Shown here one piece after another: positions 52,107 to 64,000 of a stretch of 64,000 bases of DNA (positions are counted from its first letter, which is position 1; every line of letters starts with the position of its first letter). The notes under the pieces were generated by a model, which saw only the letters and a program-made list of their open reading frames with translations, was not told the DNA's origin and made no database searches. Position numbers and translations under genes: made by a program. The stretch is from Nyssa sinensis (Eukaryota; Streptophyta; Magnoliopsida; Cornales; Nyssaceae): positions 33,930,226-33,994,225 of the forward strand of contig CM018052.1 in NCBI GenBank assembly GCA_008638375.1, read 5' to 3'.

Positions 52107-52229
52107 TGAATGATCTGATATCTTCTGCATCTAAACTGACAGGGGTTTCCATGGCAAAGAGGGCCAGTGTTTGAAGCAGATGGTTTTGCATTATGTCCCT
52201 AATTATCCCATAACTGTCAAAGGATCTGG
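52107..52229 (-). pseudogene. Glucose-6-phosphate dehydrogenase exon fragment
   Basis: The minus strand reads [20 protein letters not shown] followed by [13 protein letters not shown], a strongly conserved block of glucose-6-phosphate dehydrogenase (first step of the oxidative pentose phosphate pathway). Only this one exon-sized piece, about 40 residues, is present. It lies directly downstream of unrelated MFS-transporter exons. It cannot encode an enzyme by itself and is best seen as a captured or transposed gene fragment. Confidence 0.8.
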
Positions 52230-52369
52230 ATAACCCATAGAATATAAGAAACGTATTCTTTTAGAACAAATTGTATTTGCAACTAATCAAACACACACAC
52301 ATACACAAAGAAATACACACACAAAGCCCCAAGGAATAAGCATGTTACAGAGTGATAGAAAGCACATAC

Positions 52370-52671
52370 ATTGGCAAATCCAACAAGGAGCCCTATGGAA
52401 AGCAACTTCTCTTCCCCTAAAACAAGAGCCAACATGGGCATGAAAAGCAGCTGCCCTACTAAAAATTATTCAGGAGTACACATGGAAACAAGAATTATTT
52501 GAGATAGAATCATACAATAAGTTAGAGAGAGATAGTAATAGCTTAACACAGCAGTAGAAGGTCATGTAAACATACCTGTGAAACAGTCCCAGCAATGCCA
52601 AAAATTAGCATCGTATCAGCAAATTGGTCTTTGTTGAAGTGAATGCGAGCCTTTAAGAAATATTGCAAGAG
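52370..52671 (-). pseudogene. MFS transporter (hippocampus-abundant-transcript-like) fragment, two exons
   Basis: Two exon-like pieces on the minus strand keep GT-AG borders. Exon about 52671-52576 reads YFLKARIHFNKDQFADTML followed by FGIAGTVSQ, with donor GTATG. Exon about 52456-52370 reads GQLLFMPMLALVLGEEKLLS followed by IGLLVGFAN, with donor GTATGT. These match the middle of plant tetracycline-resistance-like major facilitator proteins of the HIAT1 type. The rest of the gene is absent nearby. Retained introns argue for DNA-level capture rather than retroposition. Confidence 0.75.
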
Positions 52672-53315
52672 GTGAAACTTCAGAATTTATCAACAGACTT
52701 TGACTGCATGATTGCAATCATAAGCAAAAGAAGGCTGATATTGAAGGGATGATAGTGAATTTACAAATAGAAGCACCATTTTGCATATCTGATTTCTGGT
52801 TGAAATCAGATATGGGCTGACCAAGATATCTGATTTCTGGTTGAAATACTAATAGAAACCCAGCCTCTACCTTATAAATCTTTTGGAAAATGACATCTGT
52901 AATAGTTTTACTCTGCATTCTGCTAGAAATTTATACTGCCCCATTTTAAATTTGTAGAGTCCTACAAACGTTTAATTGATGCATGTTCTTAGGAATCTGG
53001 TTGAAATACTAATAGAAACTTAGCGATGATGATTGCTGCAGTTGCAACAAGAACAGATCGATGATGGCTTGAGCGTGTTACAACGATGATGGTTGTAGCA
53101 GAGATGAAGTGAAGCAAAGGGATGAAGTAGGGAAAGACAGATTTTCTCGAAGCAGGTACTGATCCCAGCCACTCTCCTCAAGCTGTCGCAATAGGAGATT
53201 TGCATAGTGGGCAAGAATAAGTGTTAGCAGTGGGGCCGAAATTGAGGAGTATCAGGGGCTGAATAAAGACAGTAAAATCTTGGGTGTTCCATGCACTAGG
53301 TTTGAAGTAAAGCTG
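52672..53315. other. Gene-fragment neighbourhood with a duplicated short motif
   Basis: Contains ATATCTGATTTCTGGTTGAA twice (near 52785 and 52827), and GGTTGAAATACTAATAGAAA near 52838 and again near 52999. No product is recognised. Confidence 0.4.
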
Positions 53316-54030
53316 ATGGATCTGTTTTTTCTAACTTGGGCATGATCCTGATGGGGAAATCAGTCCACTGTTTTTGGATACGGCATGGTTTTGAAGCTAA
53401 TGTGTACGTGGAAACAGCATTGGTTGGTTTGTATTGTATTCTAAATTTGGATGTGTGGGTGTTGCTTAACGGTTGTTTGATGATATGTCGGAAAGAAATT
53501 TTGTTTCATGGAATACAATTATTTCAGGTTATTCTGATAATGGGTTTGGTGAGGAAGCCTTTTGCCTATTTAATTTGATGCGAAGAAATCAATTTTTAGT
53601 GGATTTCTTCACTATAATGAGCTTAATAACAGCTTCTTTAACTATAGAGGGTTCACTACTAGGAAGGGGAATACATGGTTTTGCAATTAAAACTAGGCTT
53701 GAGAACTTTCAGCTTATTAGGGTGGCTTTGATGATCGAATATGTATATAGAAGGCAACTGTATAGATAATGCTTATTTCATATTCAATGAGATGCCTGTA
53801 AAAGATGTGGTTGCATGGACTTTGATGTGAATAGGATTATCAAGTGGTAGGTGTTGGAACAAGACCATGGAACATTTCAATAAGATGATGAGAGTAGAAG
53901 ACTTGAGGTTGGATTCTGTCGCTTTAATGGGCATCCCTTCAGGTTGCAACTGCTTAAGAGCTTTGAAACAGGGCAGAGAATTTGTGAGAAATTTAGGGCA
54001 AAGAAATTGAAAGAGAGAAGTGATAGAAGT
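53316..54030 (+). pseudogene. Pentatricopeptide-repeat (PPR) protein pseudogene, interrupted by an LTR element
   Basis: Plus-strand pieces in several frames form a typical PLS-type PPR array: SNLGMILMGKSVHCFWIRHG, then (after a frameshift near 53440) MSERNFVSWNTIISGYSDNG with FGEEAFCLFNLM, GRGIHGFAIKTRLE, and (after another shift near 53745) FNEMPVKDVVAWTLM. PPR proteins bind organellar RNA. Frameshifts and stops make this copy non-functional. It ends at the 54031 insertion; no convincing PPR sequence resumes after 58665. Confidence 0.75.
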
Positions 54031-57000
54031 GTCACGACCCGAAACCCACATTACGCAGATTCTGAGGGCGTGATGCCAGTTGGCCACCTTGTTAGTTTTC
54101 TCCACTGACAATGTGACTAACCAAATGCAACTTCTGAACTTTACAATGAATTGCATTCTAAATGTAGGGTCAAAGCAACGGAAATTAAAACCTTTTTAAA
54201 TTGAAAATGCAACTCATCTAAGCACATCAAAGTACATCTAAAATCAATCAGCAAATATCTCTCAAGTATCAATATACAAGCCCTAACGCATCTATTCTAT
54301 ATCAATGAATTACTTAAGGCGGGAGTTACACCAATACATTTCAGCTAATCAAAATCATCTCCAATGATCAACAATTAGAATGTCTTCAAGTACAATTTAA
54401 TCGTTGTGATCCAACATACTAGGCTAACCTCATCACTAATGATGTAATACTATAATACAAATTGTGAACTTAACCTTACAGAGTACGTAGTCAACTTGAC
54501 TTGGAGTTCATCACGTCAGTGTAAATCATTTGTGCTTCACTAGTTCTGCTAGTTATCTCACTGCATATCATCTGTCATAAGTTACCTGAAAAATGGTTAT
54601 AAATAAGGGGTGAGCTAACAAAGCTTAGTAAGTAAATTCCTAGTTTTGTCATGGGTCAAGGTTAGTTCACAAGAATAATTGAAGAAAAGGATAACAGATA
54701 GCCAATAGCCAATAGCCAGTCACCAAGATGTACAATAATGACCCGAGGTCCAAAAAGGCTTATTCCCACAAGGAATAATACAAGAGAGGAGCAGTCAAAA
54801 GAGATCTAGCTTAACACAATAAATTGCTGCCACAACAAATACGATAGCTAATCAAAAGTATTTCATGCTTGCAAATAATATGATCATTCACAGGGTATAA
54901 AACATGATCATCCAACAATGCAAAAACGTCATTATTGAATTCTTTCAGAATAGATGTGTTAAAACAGAACGGGGCCCAGAACACGCATATTCAGCTCCGC
55001 CTCAGTTCCTCGGGCCTACTGAACAGTGCAAGAGCTTTTTTTCTACAAGTCCCGAAGGACATAACAGACCCCAAAGGGTCCTCCCCGCATCTATGAATAG
55101 ATGGGTCGTTGTGACTGAGCACAACCCCCGGGCTCATACCGAATATCATGATCAATAAATTTTCACACGGGATATACAATCATGTGAAATAGCCAAAACC
55201 TCGTTCAACGAGACATAAGTGTGTGGATCAATAAGATTCTTATCAACAAGATATATCACAAGATTATGGCACGGTATACATGATGGTACAAATATGCTCA
55301 AGTATCAACGAGTCAAGATCACAAAATCATATAGGCAAACAAGTCAAATCTGGAGTACAGGCATGAACAAATCATCACAAGTCGATTGGCCTCAAATCAG
55401 AGAAATCAAGTTCATCAGGTAGAATATAGAGTACAAATTTGGCAGCATATATAAATAAATGTGACTGGTTGGGAAGGACCACATAATAAAGTTCGGGTTT
55501 ACTTACCTCGGTTTCTTAATATCATATTCTCCATTTGCAAATACTCTGATAATCTCTAGATACTTCAGGCATATCCTTGCATAGCCTGAATAATTATCAT
55601 TAATCACAGACAAATCAGAATTCATTCATTTATGTCTTATTCATCATCTTAGGAGTCTATTAGATCTCCTAATTAGGTTCATTGGCCTATTACCCACTCA
55701 TTGGGTTTCAACTTATGTTATTAAATTTCTTAAGTAGGCTTAGTAGCTGTCAGAATAATATTTTAAGTCATTTTGATTCCAGTCGTTATCAATTAAGCAC
55801 TTATTTGTCCTTAGGGCAAAATAATAATTTTGTCATTCTTGCCCCAGACCCTATCATGGTCCTTAGAATATTCTATACATCTCATATATAAATTTCTAAA
55901 TCTTTTGGACTCCACTTGGTATATGCTTTTGATCATCGGGACACATCGATCATTTCTTATTTTATACGTTGACTGTTTCGGAGTCTTGTTCAGCTCCTTA
56001 ATTTACATCATTATACTTATGTCGATTAATCATATCAGATTGGCCCTTATTCCACCTTTAATTTGTAGTTTTTATTCTCAGGGGTATTTTGGTCATTTCA
56101 TATTTGATGATATTCTGACCCCAAATTATTATTTAGACTCATATACGAGTTCACAATTATTTGGGCTTCTATTGGTATCAATTTCGTCCCATTTGGGCTT
56201 CATTTGGACTTCGTATAGCATCAGGGGCATTTTGGTAATTTCACATATTGTGTAGCTAAATTTTTCAGGACCTCAGTTCATAAAATGGACCTCACTATTA
56301 GGTCAGAATGTCCGACATAGTTAAATTGAACAATCTTTTATGTTTAATTTGCCCTAGGTGTCATTAGGGGCAATACAGTCATTTATAATTTACGTGTCTA
56401 TATTTTTGGGACTTAATTTCACAAATCGGACTCCATCGTTGAGTCCGAAATGCCCGAAATAGTAAAAATATACTATTTATTTATTTAATTTGGGCTTCGT
56501 TTGACTTATTTAGTGTCTAAGGGTAAAATAGTCATTTTACCCAATTAATAAAATATTTTATTAATTATTTATTTTTCAGGGGCTTATTTAAATTAATTCC
56601 TTAAAATCTGGGCCAAAACATAATTTTTAAAACTATTGGAGTCAAACTATAATTAAACTAAGTCTTGGTTTAATTCTTTTCATTTAAGCCCTTGGACCAC
56701 TAGGTTGTCTAAGTCAAACCCTAAACCGGCTAAATAGATCCTTGAACCAACCGGTTCACTTGACTGTATAGAACCGGAATAACATATCTTTACTATTGGT
56801 CTTATTCACGTTTTGGGTATACTGCTATCCTGATTTCAAGTCGTTATTTTGGTAACTAAACAGGGGAATTTCAACTTAAAATCAGGCCTAAATGACGTCG
56901 CTATATTAACTTGGTTGTGCTCGGTCGGGTCCCGACCCGACCCAGATCCAAGTCTGACCCAAGGACTCGTCTTCTTCACCCGACATTCCGGTCACCATCC

Positions 57001-57806
57001 TGGCATCGTCTCCGACGCCGGTGCCGGAACTACAACACATTTCTCTCCATTTTCTGTATCTTCTAACGTCGGTTTTCACAGATTTTCATACCAATCCATT
57101 CCTAAGGCATTGAGCAACCTTTTAGGACTGCTTTGGGGCCTCAAAACTGTTGGTTTCCCACACCCACTTCGGGTATTCCGGCCATGCATATCCACTGTAA
57201 ATTGGCCACAAAATGGTCTTTTCTTGACCATTTCCTCTGCCTAAAAAGTGCGTTGGAAACTTTGGAACAGATTCTTTCATTTTTCATTCATAAAATTAAT
57301 TTTAGTTTCTGATTTCCTACTCTAACCGATTTGGCCAGCCTCGATTTTTCTCTTATATCTGGGCCATTTTTGGCCCATTTTCCACGATTCAAGTTTCTTT
57401 GTGCTCCATTTTGTATTTTGGTCTGTTTAATCCAAATAGGAGGCTGTGTGGTGCGGTTTGATCATAGACCCAGTTTGTCAAGGTCCTTTAATGGCGGTCG
57501 TTCTTAGTGGAGGCTTCTCAAGCCATTTTTGGCCCTCTCATTACTTGCCTTACACCTTAGTTTTAATAGTTTAATTCATGCATGCACTTATATGGCTCTA
57601 AATCAGACTGTACAAAAGAAAATTCAAATGAGAGAATTTCTTTACCTTCTCGGTTTCTCTCTCTTCATCTAGGCTCAAGGTGAGGTCTTCCTTTCCCCTT
57701 GGTTGGTGATCTCCCTTAGGTCAGGTTAGGGCTCCTCGTGAATGATCAGCTTGCATGCAGACCTAGCCTCCCTCCCTTCTCCTTCCTTTCACTTTAACTC
57801 ACTCCT

Positions 57807-57837
<31 letters not shown>

Positions 57838-58660
57838 CTCACAATCACTTACGCACACAACTGTTTCAGTCACTCACACTCATAGCTTCTGAATACACAG
57901 CCCACACACACACTTGAAGGTTTTAGTTTCCAAGGTATAAGATTCATACATATATAAGTGCATATCTATACATATACACACATGTACACATCTCTAGGGT
58001 TCAGTGGTGATGATGAGTGCTGGGCTATCGTGATGATGAGGGCTGAATCAGAGGTTCAGTTGATGATGAGAGGTTTGCATGTATGATCATTGGACAATTT
58101 GGGAGGTGGGCTTGGGCAACTTGAGTTCATATACTATTCAGTTGTATATTTGGGCAGAAAGTTGTTGGCAGACCAAGTGGTATTTTTTGGATGGCTTTAC
58201 ACTTCCCTCACTTGGTTAAGGGTTCAAATCTCATTGCTTGCATTTTGAGCAATTTTTCCTACTTTTTGGCTTTTGTCTCGTTTGGCACACTCAATTTATC
58301 GTTTTGACTTTTTTCTTTATATTTTTTTTTTCTATCACTCTTTTTAGGAAGCGGTTTCTTCTGGGCATTCCCTATTTAGGTTAACTTCGATGTCAAAGGC
58401 CTCGTGTCGGTTATTATTTCTTTATGGTCGTCATAGTTCACTAATTCAAGTTTCTATAGTGTTAAAATGACATCATTTCACCTAATTAATTGGTAATTAG
58501 TTTCGAGTATCACACCCTCCTCTCTTGACGTTTTTAATTATTTTATTGGCCTATCGCAACTACCGAAGAATTCTCGATTAATTTTCTCATTTATTCTTTA
58601 TCTCATTTCTAATTAATAATTAGTAGACTAATTATTAATTAATTAGGTCGGGATGTTACA
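54031..58660. mobile_element. Large LTR-type insertion (solo LTR or non-coding LTR element), 4.63 kb
   Basis: Begins TGTCACGACCCG and ends CGGGATGTTACA, an imperfect inverted terminal pair with TG…CA ends. Exact 5-bp duplications AGAAG flank it at 54026-54030 and 58661-58665. No reverse transcriptase, integrase or gag coding was found, nor a second copy of the ends inside. It could therefore be a very long solo LTR (Ty3-type plant elements have such LTRs) or a large non-autonomous derivative. Internal features include a CT microsatellite near 57807-57832 and several GACCC-rich patches. Confidence 0.72.
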
Positions 58661-58665
58661 AGAAG

Positions 58666-58911
58666 GGTAAAGGAAATATTTGTGATGATAGTTTTGTCAA
58701 TTAACCATGACTTGTAAGGGGTAAAATTGGCATTTAGACAAAAAAATTGCTTACACCATCAAACTCTGTTAGGTCAACTAACGGTCATTAACGGCAAGGA
58801 AGAATCCGTTATTGATATTGAAACCAAAAGGGGGACAATGTTATTTCAGAAACTATAAGGGAGATTTCTGCAATTGTCAAAAATCTCAAAGGAAATAGGT
58901 GTAATTTATCC
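58666..58911. mobile_element. MITE-like right half, related family (copy 7)
   Basis: Ends …AGGTGTAATTTATC as the other copies do and includes the internal TTGTCAAAAATCTCAAAGG motif, but a matching left end is missing. It abuts the left breakpoint of duplication copy B. Confidence 0.4.
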
Positions 58912-59099
58912 TATTTACTTTAAATACATGACATCATGCCCACGTACTCTCACATCAGCCCACTTGTTTTTTAATTAAAAATATAAAAATAAAAGTTTGC
59001 TTGATTCTTTCTTTTAGTTAAACAATACCAAAAATTAGTAAACTTATATTTTCAGCCAACCACCACAATCAAGCGTGGGACATGGATTAATCCTCCTCT

Positions 59100-59179
<80 letters not shown>

Positions 59180-59277
59180 AAGCCATTCTCACTCCTTATA
59201 TTTGCACTCTTTCTTGTATAGGTAATAAGAGCGAGCTTAAGTAGACAAGAAACATCATATTGAAATAGGAATAGTCT

Positions 59278-59329
<52 letters not shown>

Positions 59330-61968
59330 ATATATATATAGGAGGAGCTATTCTCCATCACCATGTTATGTCTACACTCCATCTAATACACACATCACAT
59401 GGGACTGTAAGTAAATAAAAAACAATGTAAATAACATATATATATATATATATATATATAGACACGCAGAGGTAATTGATTCTCTCTTTTTGTTTTTTAT
59501 TTGGATTTTGTTATTTTATTCCTTTTATTACAGGAATAGCAATCATCGCAACCTGCAGCAGTGACGGGGCAGCTAAGGATTAGGTAGGCCGTCAATTTTA
59601 TTTTATACTTCAGTCCTAAATTAAAAATCTTTTATTTTATTTGCACATGTCTTATAATAAAAATTTTATTTTAAAAATTAATGTATAAATGATTGTGAAG
59701 TTTTAAAATTACTTTTTTCACAAATTTAATGTGAATGTACTAAATATGAAAAAATGTTAGTTTTATAAATTTATCCAAGCATTAAATAATTATCCTTTTT
59801 AAAAAGTTAGTTTTTTCAAAAGAAACTATTTTTATGAAACAGATAGAGTATTTTTTAAGATTTTCTGTATATGTATATATATATATATTTTTTATTTTTT
59901 AATATACTCATTTAATTTATATTTTTGTCTTCCTAAATTTAAAATTTTTAATACTTAATCCTTCTTTTAATTTTAATTTTAATTTGATCCCTTAGTGAAA
60001 CTTCTATTGATTTCATGAAGTTTTTTTTGTACAGTTTAAAGTTTTTTTAAGGGTTGCCTTAGTTTTTTTGAAACTTTTATACTTACCATTTTTTTCTTAA
60101 ATGTACTCTTTTGTTTATACTTTTGCAACCTCTAAATTTTTTCATACTTACTCCTTATTTTAATTTTATTTTTAATTTAACCCCTTAATGACATTGTTAT
60201 TAACTTTATGAATTTTTTTGTATATTTTAAAGTTTTTAAAAATTGTCTTTCTTTAATTTGAAATCTTGTCTAATTTATAATTTCTTTTATATTAATAAAT
60301 TCAGTTACTTATCAATTAATATTAAACTTTTATACAAAAAAAATACTAAAAAGTTTCTAAAATAAATTTTTCAATCTAAAAAATTCATAATACATTTTTT
60401 CTATCTAAAAAGTCCAAAAAAAAAAATTTTAATAAAAAAAACTTCTTTTAACTTCCATCTTAACACCGTTAAAAAATATTACTACTCATACTAAAAGATA
60501 TATAAAATAAATTTTTCAATCCCAAAATATCATAACACTTTATAAAGTAAAAATTTATTTTTTAGGCAAGATAAATAAAAAATGTTATATTTTTTTTAAT
60601 TGGAGAATTTGTTGTATCTATTATTTAGTATATTTTAAAATACATCTTGAAGATTATTTTGGTCTAATCAATAATATTTTTAGCGGTATTAAGATGGAAG
60701 TTAATAATTAGACTTTTTGTATTAAAATTTTATTTTTTAGACTTTTTATATAGAAAAAATGTATCATGCATTTTTTGGATTGAAAATTTTATTTTAAAAT
60801 TTTTTAAATATTTTTCCCTTTTTATACTTCATTAATTGTTAAGTTTATGATTAAACATTTGACAAAAAACCTCTCTCTCCCCCCCCCCCCCCCAAAAAAA
60901 AAAACCCAAAAAAAAATTCATGGCCTGTCCCCTCTTTTTCCCTTAAATATTTAAGGAAAATATAATGCATGATGGTACACTTGCAACTCATCTCACTTTG
61001 GATCTCTGGCCACGGTTGGATTTAAGGTGTAAATTCTTTTTAAAATATTCGATCATAAATCCAAGAAATTTTAATTTTAATATTAATTGATAATTCTTTT
61101 CGATAAATAATTCAATTCATTGATATAAAAATAAACTTACAAATTTAAAAGATAAAGGCCCAAAACAATCTTCGGATTACAAAAAAAAAGCCAAAAATTC
61201 GATAAAAAATTGAGGGAATAGTCAAATGTAAATTAAAATAAGAGTAAAGTTGAAAAATTTTAGACTGTAAAGATAAAAATTTAAATTAAAAAACATATAT
61301 TTGAAAAAAAATCAAATAATTGAGGAAAACATTTTAAGCCCAAGTTACCTCGTCCCTAGCTATCTGTGTCGAGCTTGGCGCTTCAGTTGATTCATATTAT
61401 TATTTTGTCTGTGTTACCCTTCTTGCTTAGAGATTTTGTAAATCTCAAAAACAATATTTGAGATTTTAATTCAAAAACTTTTAAGGATTTATTTTACCAC
61501 TTTTCCTTGTCTCTATTGCATGTGAAATTGCCATGGCTTTGATGTGTGGGGGAATAAAATCATTGTTCATTGCTAGAAATCTTCACATTTTTAATTACCC
61601 CTCTGTCCCTTTCTCTATTTCTTTTTACTCTTTTTTATTAAAAAAATTCACTAATCGAGGAAGAAGTATAGATCTGAATTCAAAAGACCAGGGTTTGGTT
61701 TATTCCTTATGTTCAATTATTTTATATGAATTATTGGTGTACGCATGGTTTTAAAATTTTTATATGGAAATTTCAATTCAAGAATGATTTATTTAGTTGA
61801 ATTGAAAATTAGGGTTTGAAGTAGGGTAGAAGGAATCTTTGTTGATTACTACTGTAAATATATATATATATATATATATAATTTTATACGAAAATTTCAA
61901 TTCAAGAATGCTTTATTTAGTTGAATTGAAAATTTGGGTTTGAAGTAGCGCAGAAGGAATCTTTGTTG

Positions 61969-62005
<37 letters not shown>

Positions 62006-64000
62006 TCTTTACTTTATGGATTTGAATTTGATCATGCACTAGTGCGTACGATCAGATGATTCAGATGGGGCCATTTCAGGACCCAGCCAGGGATAAAATA
62101 TTGCCTCATCATCTTCCCCAGTGAGGGCGTGTTTGGCAAAATGATGAGCCACATCATTACAAAGTATGAATAATTGCATTTTATGATTAGATAATATGTT
62201 ACATGTTTAGTTATAATAAGGCAGGCACATGATAGTCTCAAGAAAATATTGGATATCACATGAATACAAGGTAAAAATGTAACATAAGAAAGGAAAATGT
62301 CATGCATAACCATTTTTCTCGTTTTATTTTCTCATTCTTAAATGAAAAGAAATGAAATGATTAATTGAGTTTACGGGTACAATTTAAAAAAGATTAAATA
62401 TATACAACTTTATTTTGCGAGGGAAGAGAGGTTGTGACAGGCCCAAAATGAGATGGCAACAAATGTTGTTGTTGGATAAAAAATTGTTGCCATCGGCTAC
62501 GGCCATTGTCAAGTTGTTTGAGGGCTACCAAAGCCATGCATGTGGGCGCTTCAGTTCTTCAAAAGAGGCGGCGCCTCCTCCTCCTCCTCCATAACGTCAT
62601 TCCATTCATCCAAACGCATCCTTGCCTTATCCACCTGCAAGTTCCATAATTTATTAACTTGTTTATTATTATGGCTAAAATGTAGTAATTAATTTGAAGG
62701 TATTCAGTTGTTACTGCATATTAACAGAATTCAGAAACAATTTTGTAAAAGAATAGAGGGAACAAATAGTAGCAAAAATGTCACAGTAGTATAGAATGAG
62801 AGTAGGAGAGGAGGGGAAAAAAGTCTTGTGTAAGAATTATCATGATATCATATATATCACATGTGACAAATTGAGAATGACTATGAGAAAACTCCATATG
62901 ACAAAGTGCAAAATGCGCCACTATGCAGTTACACAATTCAGCCCAGTCCCGCACCATGCACGAATGCGCCATCATGGGCTGACCCAAGTCCGTGTAACCA
63001 ATTTGCAACGAAATAAAAGACTCCTATCACACAAGATGTTACATATATACCACTTCAACTTTATTCTATTTTTTCTTTTCAATGTGGGAAGTCCCACTAC
63101 ATAAATAAGTTTTTAAACCACTTTCTTTAATTCTTTATTCTGAAAAAATTTCCAACACTATCTACCCGATGCAACTGATCATGTTTCACGTCTTGGTGCA
63201 ACAATAATACTATGAAAAAACAATATATTTGTTGGGACCGAAGTCAAAGAATGTTTTTCTGTTTTTGTTTTTGATAGGTTCAATCAAGAATGTTAGGTTC
63301 TCTTTTGTTAGAATAATTAATTGAATATTGTACCTCTTTATCCCAATCTGCCCGAAATGTGACCCACAATAAGATGATAGTCTGAATAGCTGTGCCTCCC
63401 ATCATCCCTGACCATATTCCCTACACAAAACATTAACAAAAGCAAAGCCTTATTTGTTTCTGCTGAACGTGATAAAGCCCTTTTTTATATACCAGCTAAC
63501 GGACCGAACCACCACCAATAACTAAGATTGCTTGGGGTTGGATGATCAATCAAATGTTGATAAAGTATGGCGAATATAGGTTGTTTAAGAAGAGAGAATT
63601 GTTGGTTTCTTATATTCATTTCTCTTTTCTATCGTGACATGATCTCGCCTGGTCAATCCAATCATGATGTTTTGCCACATTGGGGTTATGGGAGTGGAAC
63701 CCACTTCTTCACTGACCCACCTACTCCCCATGACACTCACCAGTCTTCTTCATTTGGCCGCATTGCATCCATATGGATCCAATAATCCATTGGTCGTACA
63801 TTAAAAGATGGATAAAATTGTTTTTTACCCTTTTATATATATATATATATAAATATATATGTATTGATCAGTGTAGTGACAACCATATGTATATACCTTG
63901 GCACCAAAATTGAAATAAAAGCCGAGAACTGAGCCCAACGGAATACCAACTAGATAATAACATCCAACGTTTACATAAGCAACAAATGCTTGCCATCCAC
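58912..64000. repeat. Segmental duplication, copy B (3' part and downstream DNA of MATE-4)
   Basis: Near-identical counterpart of 36134-41417, running to the window edge. Microsatellites have expanded differently: (GT)n at about 59139-59173 and (CT)n at about 59282-59325 are long here and short or absent in copy A. The offset between copies is about 22.6-22.8 kb. Confidence 0.93.
62551..64000 (-). CDS. MATE-4: MATE/DETOXIFICATION transporter, C-terminal part (5' end beyond window)
   Basis: Visible exons on the minus strand: exon 5 from beyond 64000 to 63897, exon 6 63420-63334, exon 7 62634-62551 (84 nt, TGA). They match MATE-3 exons: exon 6 is identical at nucleotide level, and the visible part of exon 5 differs at two silent sites. 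Exon 7 differs by two replacements: RLDEW here versus RLDEG in MATE-3, and VDKAR versus VEKAR. The tryptophan agrees with MATE-1 and MATE-2 (RLDKW), so MATE-4 keeps the ancestral residue. The acidic [12 protein letters not shown] tail is shared. No stop or frameshift is seen, and the exon borders are GT-AG. It is the recent tandem copy of MATE-3, presumably encoding a transporter of the same kind. Confidence 0.9.

Noticed and set aside
56849..57244. 131-codon frame inside the large LTR-type insertion
   Set aside because: No resemblance to retroelement or host proteins; proline- and serine-rich chance frame in GACCC-rich LTR-like DNA.
59044..59382. 112-codon frame with RE and TH repeats
   Set aside because: Translation of (CT)n, (GT)n and (AT)n microsatellites in intergenic DNA.
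1..64000. Search for a new multi-gene system, CRISPR-like arrays, rRNA or tRNA genes
   Set aside because: Only dinucleotide repeats, transposon repeats and paralogous genes were found; no spaced repeats with unique spacers, no cloverleaf with proper tRNA ends, and no unknown conserved gene set.

Overview
The window is eudicot nuclear DNA. It is AT-rich, has GT-AG introns, long (AT)n, (GA)n and (GT)n microsatellites, plant retrotransposon debris and plant-type gene families. No bacterial, organellar, rRNA or tRNA genes were seen. I cannot name the species.

Layout. At 1-6163 (+) lies the C-terminal part of an Hsp110/Hsp70-16-type chaperone gene: eight exons (1290-6163), with the ATPase part missing or off the window. 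The sequence upstream of its first visible exon holds a decayed Ty1/copia fragment that is itself split by a hAT-like MITE. Tail to tail with it starts a head-to-tail minus-strand array of MATE/DETOXIFICATION transporters of the DTX40/TT12-like group: MATE-1 (7246-13645, 515 aa), MATE-2 (27934-34846, 506 aa), MATE-3 (39547-49362, 510 aa), and the 3' end of MATE-4 (62551 to beyond 64000). MATE-1 to -3 each have seven exons; the sizes and phases of exons 2-6 are identical, and only exon 1 and exon 7 vary. A dead, 5'-truncated copia element (about 14860-18835) lies upstream of MATE-1. The 18.8-27.9 kb gap is AT-rich repeat debris. Region 49.4-58.9 kb is a graveyard: chimeric fragments of an MFS transporter and of glucose-6-phosphate dehydrogenase, a PPR pseudogene, and a 4.63-kb LTR-type insertion with a 5-bp target duplication.

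The best structural observations are: (i) a recent segmental duplication (about 36134-41417 matching 58912-64000) that carries the 3' half of MATE-3/MATE-4 and their downstream DNA; (ii) a complete 528-bp TRIM-type mini-LTR element with exact ATAAT target duplications in MATE-3 intron 1; (iii) a MITE-like family with long inverted ends present at least six times, three of them in MATE introns; (iv) two tRNA-like SINE candidates. I found no new enzymatic or defence-type system. The window reads as a secondary-metabolite transporter cluster growing by tandem duplication in a repeat-rich region.

The MATE genes probably encode proton-coupled exporters that load flavonoids, alkaloids or similar compounds into the vacuole or out of the cell. 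This is inferred from the family; substrates cannot be read from the sequence.
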